Below, in pieces: positions 1 through 10,946 of a DNA stretch of 64,000 nt. The DNA is from Cryoendolithus antarcticus. Its lineage: Eukaryota; Ascomycota; Dothideomycetes; Cladosporiales; Cladosporiaceae. The DNA is taken from assembly GCA_002077065.1 (NCBI GenBank), contig NAJO01000071.1, forward strand, positions 1 to 64,000, in the 5' to 3' direction. The notes below the pieces were generated by a model that was not told the DNA's origin, searched no databases, and was given only the letters and a program-made list of their open reading frames with translations. The first letter of the stretch is position 1. Every line of letters begins with the position of its first letter. The position numbers and the translations under genes are program-made.

Positions 1-175
1 AATGGTCAATCCCGCCACATCCGAGATCAGGATCCAGAGTTCGGTGAAGATTAGGGCGAAAAAGGGAAGGGGTACAGGAGGAGTTGGGAGTACGAAGAAG
101 GGAAGGAAGGGCCAGGGACAGGGTGGGGATGGGGTATTCAATATGCTTGATGAGGACCAGGATGAGTTTTCGTGA
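1..175 (+). CDS. 3' end of an unidentified gene (partial)
   Basis: An open frame runs from the window edge to a TGA at 173-175. The visible 57 residues are basic and glycine/lysine rich in the middle (repeated KKG and GRKG elements) and end in an acidic tail finishing DEDQDEFS. Codon use looks coding and the frame is uninterrupted, but the start lies outside the window. I do not recognise the family. The ATG at position 2 is simply an internal Met and should not be read as a start. Confidence 0.4.
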   Translation, partial: MVNPATSEIRIQSSVKIRAKKGRGTGGVGSTKKGRKGQGQGGDGVFNMLDEDQDEFS

Positions 176-476
176 GAGCGGGTGATTACGTGTGAGCAGT
201 GGAGGAGCTGGGAAGGGAGTTTGGGATGAGTATTGTACAGGGTCTGGAACTGCATTTGGAGATATGGGATAGATCGGACGGGTAAGCAGGTGCTCATGGG
301 CGGCTGATGATGAATTTGATGAGAGAGATGGACAAGGCGCAACTGCCTGCTGATGTGGACTTAGTCCTAGCTTGTAGAGTCCGAAGACGGTTTAGTCTTC
401 ATCGCATGCAAGTTCTATGAGTTCTTGGTGGCGACATCATGTGTAGCCCTGTATCGTGGCGGTCACAGCTTCGCGG
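176..476. other. Intergenic, no gene seen
   Basis: Convergent space between the partial plus-strand gene and the acetoacetyl-CoA synthetase gene on the minus strand. It holds only short chance frames and presumably both 3' untranslated regions. Confidence 0.5.
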
Positions 477-2596
477 TTACAGCTTCGCCCTCGGCCCCAC
501 ATCACCATCATCCTCCTCCCGCTCCAAGCTCACGAACCGTCTGAAGTACTCTAAAGACCCCGGGTTCGCCACGGTACTGCTCAGCTTCACCTCCCCGCCA
601 CTGATCACTTTCTTGACAGCAATCTCGACTTTCTTGCCATTGATCGTCACCGGTATCTCGGGTACGCTGATGACGAACTTTGGCACGTGCCGCGGGCTGA
701 GGGCTTGACGTATAGTCTGCTTGATCTGCGCTCGTAAAGCAGGAGTGAGCGTGTGTCGGGGTCTGGGCATGACGAAGAGGAAGACCGCTTCATCTGCCTC
801 GTTGGGCCGACGTCGCGAGACACAAAGCGTATTGCTGAGGTGGGAAGTGAATGGCGCCGTTTCTATGAGTGCGTAGATCTCAGATGACCCAAAGCGGATG
901 CCAGAGGGATTTAGCACGCCGTCGCTGCGCCCGTGCATTGCAAAGCCTCCCGTCTCCCGATTCCGACTGAGCCAGTCGTGCTGTGCCCAGACGTCTATAT
1001 CAGCAAATCGCTCGAAGTAGCTCGCCTTATAGATACTCCCTTCCTTGTCGCCCCAGAAGAAGCAGGGCATACTTGGGAAGGGCTTCCGAATGATCATCTC
1101 GCCTGCCTCGCCAGTATTGGCTATGGAGAGGCCAGAGTCAGGGTCCACGATATCGACGTCCATGCCTAGAGCGCGGATCTGCATTTCCCCAGCGCGGATT
1201 GGGGCCGTGGGGTCAGCAGCTATGAGAGACGTGGCTGTGTCTGTGCCGCCGGCTGTGTTGCAGATTTGAACGTTCGGAGGGAAGGCACGGTGGTAGAACC
1301 ACCTATACTGCTCCGCCGACATGGAAGCACCAGTCGTATACACCATCCTCAGACTGCTCAAATCGAATTCTTGTTTCGGCAGACAGCCAGACATCTCTAG
1401 CTCGAGTAAGTATCGAGGACTCGTGCCGAAGTATGTGACATAAAAACTTTCGGCCATTCGTAGGAGTTGTTTGACGTCTGGATACATGGGGCTGCCGTTG
1501 TAGCAGATCGTTGTGCAGCCGAGAGAGAAGTGGCCGCACATTACGTAGAAGACTACCCAGGAGGTGGAGGAGTATTGCAGGACTACGTCTTTGGGCGTGA
1601 GGCCGTTGTGGAGACGAGAGATCTTCTTGAGTTGGATTATAAGGCCGTGGCGGTGGACTATACATCTACAATGGTCGTCAGCTGGGAGTATGAATGATGG
1701 TGCGCGGGGCTAGGCGCTTACTTTGGTGCGCCTGTGGTTCCTGAGCTGTAGCAGATGAGTAGTGGATCGTTGAACGACACTCTCGTGAACGTAAGAGCAT
1801 CACTGCAGTTCGCTCTTCGTACGAAGTCCTCGATCGTCGGATACCGATTCTGCTTGCTCACGATTGGTACAACGAACACCTCAGGCTTTGGCTTTAACCG
1901 CTCAAGAATACTTCTCAACTTCTCCCTGGTCGAGACAGCCTTGCCCTTATACACCGCGTCGCCATCGGCAAACACGATCTTCGGCGTCACTTGCTGCAAT
2001 CTACTGACGCATCCCTCGAGACCGAGATCCGGGCTGATAGAAGTGAAGATCGCGCCGACAGTAGCAGTAGCATGGAACAAAACCATCGCCCAATTCGACG
2101 TAGCTACAAGAGCAGCGACACGATCGCCCTTACTAACGCCGCTACGTCGGAGAGCGCTCGAGACTAGTCTGACTTGCTCGCGGAACTCAGCCCAGGTCAT
2201 GCGTTCGGCATCGTCGAGCGATTGACCTTCTCGGAGACCAATGAGAGCGATTGCTTCGGGATTTGGATTGGAGAAGAGGGCATTCTCGGCGTAGTTGATC
2301 TTATGGCCTTCGAAGAATGGTGGATTTGAGCTGATCGGTGCTTTGGGATTGTAGGCTTGCTTGATCGACTTTGGCAGTGGCGGGACAAGCTCAAGGTAGT
2401 CATAGAGGTCTGTCCAGAATGTTTGAGGCTCGCTGCAGGACCATTGGACTAGTTCCTGCGTGGATTCGATTATTCGTGAGAAGCGATCGTTGATATGTCG
2501 GCGATATTCGTCCATGGGCGTTGTGCTTGCCGCACTGGGCGTCCACAATAGCTCATTCTGTTTCTTCGATCTTGTCATACTTGCAGTTGCAATCAT
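477..2596 (-). CDS. Acetoacetyl-CoA synthetase (acetoacetate-CoA ligase)
   Basis: ANL-superfamily adenylate-forming enzyme that activates acetoacetate with ATP and CoA. Exon 1 (2596-1722) ends at the AMP-binding P-loop motif YSSGTTGAPK; exon 2 (1665-477) resumes as CIVHRHG. The 56-nt intron 1666-1721 has donor GTAAGC and acceptor TAG, and joining restores the frame exactly. Later blocks include NTAGGTDTATS, the hinge region HGRSDGVLNPSGIRFGSSEIY, and the C-terminal lysine loop IPVTINGKKVEIAVKK. The spliced product is about 687 aa, the normal family size. Start chosen at 2596 because the frame upstream is not protein-like; an alternative ATG sits at 2578. The C-terminus is PRAKL, which fits a type 1 peroxisomal signal (AKL). 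Identity is confident; peroxisomal location is inference. Confidence 0.93.
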
Positions 2597-3190
2597 ATTA
2601 TTGCCAAGGTATATCGAAAGGGAGACGACCAGATGTAGTGAGTGGGTACTTGGTACTTGAGCGGTTATATGATTCGAAGCGGGGGCATTCTTGGCCGAGG
2701 GCCGACAGAACCCATAGTACATGTATGATCTACATCGCCAATTCTTTTGAACATATACCCATTTCAATTAGTACTTGAGATCATTCCGATCACTCGCGAT
2801 AGTGCGGACGGCACACTCGTCTCAGCTAGATGATGTCGTGGACGTAGGTCCAGCCTTACAGCGAGCATGAAATCCAGCGGAGTGACGAAGTTAACGCTCA
2901 GTGCAGTACGGTGCCCTGAGCAACTGTCACCGTCCCAAGATCATCACTGCGTCGTAGCTTCGGAGCTGTGTCGACATGATTGCCAAACATCCTACAAGAT
3001 CTTCAGCACTCTCTTCTCACCGAATTCAGCACAGTGATCCACCGTCGATTCATCAATGAGCCGAATTTTAAAGCACCCATATCGCACATAAGTTCCGTCA
3101 TCTCGCGCAGCCAGTGCGATGCCATAGCTCCGTGCCCAGCCATCCAAAGCGATGAGAGCAACGCGAAGTGGTGTGCTTCGCGGACTACCT
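2597..3190. other. Intergenic, no gene seen
   Basis: Space between the acetoacetyl-CoA synthetase start and the end of the HET-domain gene, both on the minus strand. A 132-codon plus-strand frame at 2980-3378 runs antisense into the HET gene and has no recognisable features. Confidence 0.5.
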
Positions 3191-4897
3191 TTAGATCGTC
3201 GAAAGTATCAAGCGGAAATCATGAACCGGAGGCCACGCTAAGTGCGACTTATGAACGTGAGCCTCGATCTCGATGTAGCCAGCTGAGAGACGCCCATACT
3301 CGTCACCTCTTTCGGGGACGCAATTTACGTCGACCACTCGTGCGACAATTACCATCGAACTTCTCCAGGCAAAGTTGATCTCACCCACTACAGACGCCCA
3401 AGACCACGTTGGAGCGACGTCCTGCGCGGGCCGTCTACACGTGACCGAGTGCCATCTGGCATCGGAGACTGGACAGTCTTTCAAGTGGTTGTGGTTGTTC
3501 GACGACCACCAACATAATGCCCCTGGTAGCATTGAATGCCAGAGTCCAGCATAGTACTCACCGAGGTGAATTCCGCCATAGAGTCTTGCTAGACCGGCAA
3601 TTGCGGGCAAAGTGTCATTTTCGGTAGTGATGTCTGCCCTCGCGTAAGCACGGACCAGAACAGACCACTGGTCTGCTGCCAGGCCACTTCCGCCACTGAC
3701 AAGTGCGCCGTTATGCTTGTCCGTGTACCAAGCACCGTCGATGTCGAAACCTTCGCATTCACACAGCGTCTGTTGACGGCATTGCCAGACAAGCTCCGTC
3801 GCAGAGAAGTGCACGATTCTTCGGCTAAGAAGTCGTTCCTGGAGTGTCCATTTACGCCTCGTGAGCGGTGCCTTCAGTTCGGCCAGCTCGTGGGTGCTCA
3901 GAAACACTGCATGACCTTTAGGGTGAGACGGTCGCACACATATGTCAACCTTTTCACCCGGCGCAAAGTGTACAGAGTAACTCCCCGAGTTCGGTGTCCA
4001 GCAGCCACCTCTTCCGTCCGCTGAGGCTGTTGCTGCAAGAGTCAGCGAGGCATTTGTATATATCCCGCCCATGCGAGAGGCTTCCTGTAGCTAGTCCTCA
4101 TGATCATCTTGCACTATACATAGGGCATCGATCCACAGGTATCGAAACATCAATCTGCGGCAGATTGATACCGCGTCCTGGAAGGTCCGAGATAGTGTAG
4201 CGCCGAGGATCTCTTCGTGTTGGGCGTCGAAATTGGTCGTCGTAGTTTTCGCCATGGCTTCAGGATTACCCCAACAGTGACTTAGAGCTACGTGCGGGAG
4301 TGCATGATCCGCGGAAGTCTCCACGAGTCGTAATCTGGGAACATGTCCGAAGCCAAAATCGATCAGACGCGTGGGCGATGCAATCGCCGCGGTACTTCTG
4401 CAACTTCCATGATCGCGCCTACAGCTCTCTAGCCAGGTCTGGATCTTTCGGTAAGCTTCGTCACTGCCCGAGCGAGCTATTGGCCCATTGCAGACTTTTG
4501 ACAAAACTTGCAGGGCACGCCAGACGGGCTGCGTACGTGCAGTCCCTGATGGTCAGTCTACAGGGACAACACTAGGACTACGTGGGGAGATACCTTCAGA
4601 AATTTGGTAGATCTGGAACACATCATGAATTTCACCTCCCTGGTCTTTGATGTAAAAGTCGATCCCGCGCGGCCCCCAAGTGTCCCGGTGAATGAATGAA
4701 CCAACAGGAGCTTCGAGTGCAGACGCTGCACGATACACTAACTCGCAGCCAGCGCACGTCTCCATACCGTGCAACAGATCGCTCGTTCGAATAGACACTT
4801 TCCAAGTGCTTCCTGGATTGTCGAGGCGAAAGCCAACGCATTTCAAGCATTTCAGCGACTTCCGTCCGGAAATCGCGTTCGAAGCGCAGCGAGACAT
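3191..4897 (-). pseudogene. Heterokaryon-incompatibility (HET) domain protein, interrupted by an in-frame TAG
   Basis: HET proteins trigger non-self recognition cell death in filamentous fungi. Exon 1 (4897-4594) carries a Cys-containing N-terminus (CLKC, CAGC). A 48-nt intron (4546-4593, GTATCT...CAG) leads into the HET core: VALSHCWG, then YLWIDALCIVQDD, then EASRMGGIYTNASLTL and KWTLQERLLSRRIVHFS, all in one frame. The frame is broken once, at 4091-4093, where DDHED is followed by TAG and then LQEASRMG. HET proteins normally have Trp here (D-W-L-x-E). A TGG-to-TAG change explains it, which is CpA-to-TpA on the other strand, the type made by repeat-induced point mutation or deamination. Without the stop the product would be about 552 aa; with it, translation ends after codon 252. 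Stop-codon readthrough or a sequencing error cannot be excluded. The TTG at 4504 is not a start. Confidence 0.85.
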
Positions 4898-6112
4898 CAC
4901 CCTATGGGCCCGCCGACGGTCGAATATGTTGCGGAAGAAGTGGCGGCGACAGATACATCCCTCATGACTTCTCGCCCGCAGGCAGACAAGGCGCAGCCAT
5001 GTCTGGCTTGCATCTCAGGCTTGCGCTGCGTCAGCTGGCCGAGCACAACGGTGTAGGAGCCGAGTCTACTTTCGGGCGCAGCCAGCTAGAGGTGATACAG
5101 GAAGCGTCATAATTACCGCCGCAGGCAGATGGGTCGTGGCCGTAATGTACAGCATGTGGAGACCATGCGCATGCTACTGTACGAGGTGCCTTGAAAGACG
5201 TTCTTTCGCATCGTATGCCGTGGGCAGCCGCGCTTGACTCCTTCTGGTCGTTTCATAGCTTGGCAGCTTCCATCCCACATGGCCGCCACACATTCCGTGC
5301 ATCAAGCGACATCCAGGATATCGAATCGTTGAATGTGATCCAGATGCGACAATGTTTGCAAGTCACATAAGGCTGCCAGTCGTTGAGACGCCCGCATGCG
5401 TGATGGCCGGGAACGGTCGTATCACAAAATCTGCTGTGTCATCGGGTGGCCATGTGGACTTGCGCGGAGATGGTGATGAGCAGAGGGATCTGCATGGCTT
5501 CAACGGGGGAGCAAGGAGCCGAGCCTGAGCACAAAGAGTGTCTCGGTTGATGTTTCCGCGTGCTCAGGACCGTAAGCATCCATTCATGACTGGGAAATAA
5601 GGGGAAGACTCGTCTGCGAAGGAGTAGCGTAGACTCGTCGTCGGGCTCTTGAAAGCAGAAGAATGGTCAAATCCTCGTCTTTGCCATGTGTTTCGCTCTC
5701 AAACAGAGACTCCGCTTCCTCACAGTAGCGGGGAACAGCCCTGTACTTCGCACGGGATCCATCACCCGCCTTGAACAAAGGGTGCTTTCGTGACCTCGAC
5801 TCGACTTACGTTCTCTCCTACACCTCGTCAACATTAACCACGTTTCTGCGATCTCGAGCAATCCGCCTCTCTCGAAACACTCAGAGGTCAATCCGTCGTC
5901 ACCACTCGCCCTAGCGCCTAACAAACAACGCTGATCATCAAAACGTCCCAAGCAACCGTGCACCTCAGAAACGGTACTACCACTGGTGAAACAAAGCCTG
6001 ACTCGCCTCACACAAGACGACCAACTGCGCCCGGCAGGCTACGTGCGACCTCCCTTTGACCTCGTCCATACCACGTACTACGGACTCGATACAGCCGTCC
6101 GCAAACGTAAAG
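4898..6112. other. Long intergenic stretch; right part is probably 5' leader of the next gene
   Basis: No frame here reads as a protein. Minus-strand frames at 5584-5778 and 5667-6011 have no family features. The pyrimidine-rich plus-strand sequence from about 5790 onward leads directly into an intron-like element at 6113-6191 and is best explained as promoter and 5' untranslated region of the gene starting at 6253. Confidence 0.4.
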
Positions 6113-6191
6113 GTAAGTCTTTATTCGCTGCATACACCATGCTGCGACTTGCATGATCGCCACGTGCTGAAGCTGACATTTCGCGTGGCAG
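6113..6191 (+). other. Probable intron in the 5' untranslated region
   Basis: 79-nt element with donor GTAAGT, a GCTGAC branch-point sequence and acceptor GCAG. No reading frame crosses it usefully, so it would be a leader intron of the 6253-6763 gene. Inference from splice signals only. Confidence 0.45.
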
Positions 6192-6252
6192 AAACAGGAT
6201 AACGAGGACCTGACATCATCACCTTGGTTTCGCCACGAGGATCAATTTGACA

Positions 6253-6763
6253 ATGGTACGCACTACTGCTCAAACCGATAGTTGCGCCTGCAAATTCTGA
6301 CTCCAGGCGATAGACTTTCACCACCCGCACCGCAGACGCACGCTTCAGCACTTACTCCGGCGCCCCATCTCTCCAACCCTCCCTCGCCCCAACCTACAGC
6401 ACAACAGCCACCACCCTCGTCGGCTCGCAACCCACTCGCCTCTCCGCACCCTCGAAACCACTCACCACAAACCCTTGCGCAATGTACTCATCACCTTACA
6501 ACCCCTCAACCTCCACCCTCAACTCCCAAGATCCGAAGACACAGGACATCAAGTCCTGGAGTGCTGGCTTCGAGCGAATGCAGGATGAGAGGCTGGATAA
6601 GCAGAGATATGTTATGAGCGCTGGAAAGAGCGAGGAGGTTAGTAAGGTCGCGCTTGGAGCTAAGCTTGAGCGGGCGCTCGGACGGAGGATGACGGGGCAG
6701 GATGCCACTATGAGGAAGGTCAGTAGGAACGAGAAGGGCACGCTTGAGGTCGAGGTTGTTTGA
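6253..6763 (+). CDS. Small uncharacterised protein, first coding exon only the ATG
   Basis: A good coding frame runs from 6314 to 6763: TFTTRTADARFSTYSGAPSL, then a Ser/Thr/Pro-rich stretch, then MYSSPYNPSTS, a charged helix (ERMQDERLDKQRYVMSAGK) and EEVSKVALGAKLERALGRRM. It begins right after a frame stop (TAG 6311-6313) that also serves as splice acceptor. The nearest upstream start is ATG at 6253-6255, immediately followed by donor GTACGC; removing the 58-nt intron 6256-6313 fuses Met to Thr and gives about 150 aa. A CTGAC branch element sits inside the intron. No membrane segment, signal peptide or known domain is seen. The 93-codon frame from the internal ATG at 6482 would be a shorter alternative model. 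Function unknown. Confidence 0.6.
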
Positions 6764-7120
6764 GAAGCATTGGTCTCGACGGAAGCGTCGTGGCGAAGGT
6801 GCGAACATTCTCTTGGAGGGGGAGCAGACTGACAGTGGCGTGGCGTTGGGGATGCTTTGACTTGGGGGGGCATGATTTGCGAAGTGAAGTGTGAGGCTGC
6901 ATGTTGCTATACCCAGGTGTTCTTGCTCCGTGTAGTTGAAATAATGAACATGCCAAGCTATCTTGAGAGGAAGGAACGATCCAAGTCAAGTCTCGGGTGT
7001 GCCTTGTAAAGCTTACAGTGGAGTATACAACTATCATACAGCTATTGGTACAGTGATCAGTTGTTAGGTAGCAGACAAATGCGTTCACCCATGAGCTCAT
7101 CCGAGCGCTAATCTTGAGTC
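6764..7120. other. Convergent intergenic space
   Basis: Lies between the 3' ends of the small gene and the mitochondrial isoleucyl-tRNA synthetase gene. Only antisense or chance frames; presumably 3' untranslated regions. Confidence 0.45.
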
Positions 7121-10100
7121 CTACTGCTCAGCGACGGCCCTCAAGCACCGCTCGCACGGCGTCTCCTCGTTCTCCGCCGTATACTGCCAGCAACGCACAC
7201 ACTTGCTTTGCTGCGGCGGCAGCACGACAACACTCCCGACCGTGAAATCCGTAGCTTCGCCGCTATTGGAGGACAGCTTAACCATAACAGGCTCCTCGAA
7301 GCTCCAATCTGCAGTGCTGGCCTGACCAACCGCATCGTTCCCTACAGGGCTCCCGCTAATCGGCAATACCATCGCAGCTTGGCTCACCACGAGCATAGCA
7401 GCAAGCTCTCCAGAATCTAGTAGAGATCGAGTTCGCTGGATGAAGCGGTCATTGATGCCCATCTCGGATCCTCCGGAAGGGTGTGACTTCACCTCGACAC
7501 GACAGGCGAGCCCACTGCCGAGCTTGCCTACCGCACGCGCTCGCTCCTGGGCTATCTTTGTGGCTGCTGAGATTGCGCGGAAAGTTCCGACCAGCTCGCT
7601 GTGTGCGGGCTGTGCTTGGATGTACGGTGTGGTCCACACTCGCTGCAATGGGCTTTGCAAGTCGCCGCGCTTCATTGACGTGGGCAGGTGTTTGGCTGTT
7701 TCCTCAACCAGATGCGGCACAATTGGTGCGAGCCAACGAATGAGCTCTGATATCACTGTAGAGAGAACAGCTTGCACTCGCTTTCGGTCCGCTGCAAGTC
7801 CAGCGTATAGCGTGTCTTTGACGACTTCGAAGTAGAAAGCGCTCAGGTCAGCGTTGACGAAGTTCGTCATGGCGCGGACGCCTTCGTGAAATCTATAGTC
7901 TTGATAGCTGTGCCAGATCTCGCGAGACGTTGTCGACAGGGCGGACAGGAGCATCTTGTCCGCGAGCGTCGGATCATTGGACGACGGCGGAGCACTTGAG
8001 TCGTTGTGGTCTGCGAGCACACCGCACAAGAACTTCAGCGTCACTCGCAGCTTCTGCAGCGCTTGTTGTACGCCCAGCAATCCTTGCTGCGAGATGGGAA
8101 CATCCCGTGTGTAGTCTGAGCTCGCAACCCAAAGACGTAGAATATCAGGACCCAGTGAATCAGATTTGCCTTTGCCCTTCTGTGCCACAGCCTGAGGTTT
8201 CGCCATGCCATTCTTGCCTGACTTCGACTTGGGCTGCTGTTGTTGCAACAGGGCGCCACTAACGATCCCCACCGGACTGACTACATTCCCAAGACTTTTA
8301 CTCATCTTCCTCCCCTCGCCATCAAGAATAAAGCCATGTGTGATCAAGGTCCCGTAAGGCGCCTTCGGTTTGACGTTGACGTCTTGTGTAGCCACAGCGG
8401 TGAGTAGTGAGCTCTGAAACCAACCACGATGCTGGTCTGAGCCCTCGACGTACACGTCCGCTAAAGACTTCGTAGCATCACTGCGTGGCTCAAGTGAGGT
8501 CCAGGTCGTGCCAGAGTCGAACCAAACGTCCATTGTATCCCTCCCACGTGCCCACTTGCCAGGCTCGAGACTACTGTGCAGCCATGCAGTATCGTGCTCA
8601 GCATCAGAGAACCACGCATCCGTTCCCCTGACCTTGGTCGTATCAATGATATGCCCGATGCTCTCGTCGCTCATGCACACCTCTCCAGTTTGCACATGAT
8701 ATAGCGCAGGTATTGGCACGCCCCAAGCCCGCTGACGGGAGATGCACCATTGACTCCGGCCGTCGACGAAAGCTTTAAGTCGACTTCGCCCAGACTCGGG
8801 AATGAAGCGAACGGCTTCTATAGCTTCGAGTGCACGGGACTTGATCTTACTGACGTCCGCGAACCATTGCGCTGTCGCGCGGACGAGCACGGGCTTCTTG
8901 GTGCGCCAGTCAATCGGGTTCTTATGGGTGAATGGGTGGGAGGCGAGCAGAGACGGTGAAGTTGAAGAATTTGAAGGCTTAGCGAGTATGTCGAGAACGG
9001 CTGCAGCGCCTTTCGTCTCGGCAAAGAGGCCGCTTGATGTGGTCGCATGGTCCGGAAAGGCTTCGCCTGTGAAGCAGCCGGCATCGTCTATGGGAGCGAA
9101 GGCTGGACCGATCCCATACTTCTGGCAGACTAGATAATCCTCCATACCGTGACCAGGAGCCATGTGCACTAGCCCGGTACCCGAGGTGGCTGTAACGAAG
9201 TCGGCCGGGACCATGCGAGAGTGTGAGTTCTGGAAGACGTTGAGGCAAGTCGCATCGCCGCCGGACAATTCGGATCCCGTTGTGCTATCAATGATTGACT
9301 TATAAGTCGTTCCCTCGGGCAAGAAAGACAAGACGTGCTCGATCCGGTCCTTGGCCAGTAGCAGCTGGTCCGTCGGCATCTGCTCAGTACCTGGTTTACT
9401 AAGCTCGATCACTGTGTACTCGATGTCGTTGTTGTATGCGATTGCCTTGTTAGCTGGTAAAGTCCAGGGGGTGGTGGTCCAAATTAGGGCATGAAGACGA
9501 TTTGCATCGATTTCTTCATGCTGGCTGAGCGCAGACGGCGCTTGCACAAACGGCATTTTCACAAAGGCAGCAGTGCACTTATGGTGGTCGTCGTACTCAA
9601 GCTCTGCCTCTGCAAGTGCTGTGCGGGACGAAGGGGACCAGTAAACTGGTCTATAGTCGCGGAAGATGAGACCTACTCCGTACATCAATATCTGAGCTGT
9701 ATGTACGATCATGCTGCGACTGCGTACCCTTCTTGACCATCTCTCTGAACACACCCAATTGCCTGATCTCGAAGTCTAAGTCCATAGTCTTGTACGGCGT
9801 GTCCCACTCCCCCATCACGCCCCATGTTCTGAACTCTGCCCTTTGCTCATCGATGGTCTTACTGGCCAGAGCATTGGCTGTTTGACGGATCTCAAGCGCA
9901 GACAGCCCGACGCCAGCATCGCGTGCTGCATCCCCTTTGCCAGATGCACCTCGCTGTTGTAGCGCCTTGAGTTCGATCGGCAAACCATGGCAGTCCCATC
10001 CTGGCTGGTACTTCACCCTCTTGCCTCTGCTGAGCTGGGATCGCACTATGATATCCTTGAGGATTTTGTTCAATGCATGGCCAGCATGGACAGAGCCGTT

Positions 10101-10361
10101 GGCGTACGGCGGACCATCATGGAGTACAAAATCGTTGTCTACATCTTTGCCACCGTCCACTCCCCGAGCAGCCCTACTACGTGCAGTAAACTGCCATGCA
10201 TATAGGTCATCGGCACATTTCTGGCGATAGATCTCAAGCTCTGCGGCTTTCGGACGCGCTGCAAAAGTCGAGCGCGGTAGATGGAGTGTCTTACTCCAGT
10301 CAGGCCGTTCAGGTGTATTGGCAGCTGCTCGAAAGATGCGCGAAGGGAAGAATCGCAGCAT
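7121..10361 (-). CDS. ISM1: Mitochondrial isoleucyl-tRNA synthetase
   Basis: Class I aminoacyl-tRNA synthetase charging mitochondrial tRNA-Ile. Exon 1 (10361-9728) starts with MLRFFPSRIFRAAA, a basic amphipathic mitochondrial presequence, and carries the HIGH-type motif as HAGH within DGPPYANGSVHAGHALNKIL. A 55-nt intron (9673-9727, GTACGC...TAG) joins REMVKKG to LIFRDYRPVYW. Exon 2 holds the editing domain (TTPWTLPANKAIAYN), WCISRQRAWGVPIPA, the KMSKS signature in EGRKMSKSLGNVVSP, the anticodon-binding domain, and a C-terminal zinc motif (CVRCWQYT...CERC). Product about 1061 aa, normal for bacterial-type IleRS. The start is the first ATG of the frame; the codon at 10391 is TTG. Divergent from the septin-like gene. 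Confidence 0.95.
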
Positions 10362-10946
10362 CACCAATCCATGTCGTTTCTGAGCTGCCAATGTTTAATT
10401 CACTTCACGAGGGAGCTCTTTCCTCGGGCGATCTGCTCTAACCAGATCGGGAGCGGATGAGGCCGCAGTGCATGTACCCATGTTCAAGCTATCACGATGC
10501 GCCGACATGTTCCTATGTACATTCCGGAGCAGTCGTCCCCTATGATCTTACCACCCTGCTCTGTCGCGGTGTCTTGTGTCTTGATATCTGTCTGATTCCT
10601 TGCAGCTGTGGCTTGAGTCTGGCTGCATCATCCGGCCATAGTGACTGGAACATACACCCCGTGATCGACTATCGCAGCCGCCCGCAATCTCCGTGACCAC
10701 TCGGCGGGGTCGACTCGATGTCGTAAATATAGACCGAATGCGAGGCATCAGCAACGCCGATCGGCAGCAGCAGTAGGAACACAAGACTGTGGTATCAAGT
10801 TTCCATAGGCCACGCTACTTGATCCTGTATCCTTGCCTGGAACCTCCACGCAGGAAAACGACAGCTCCGCTGATCATCGTTGTCCGAAGCGAACCTCACC
10901 TTTGACCGCACGCCCCTAGTTGCTAAATACATCCGATGGGCCCACG
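10362..10946. other. Divergent promoter region
   Basis: 585 bp shared upstream region between the IleRS gene (minus) and the septin-like GTPase gene (plus). Short frames here are chance. No clear TATA box or named operator recognised. Confidence 0.45.

Noticed and set aside
1303..1665. Minus-strand 120-codon frame in the acetoacetyl-CoA synthetase gene
   Set aside because: It is another frame of exon 2; the correct frame after splicing reads IVHRHGLIIQLKK and continues the enzyme.
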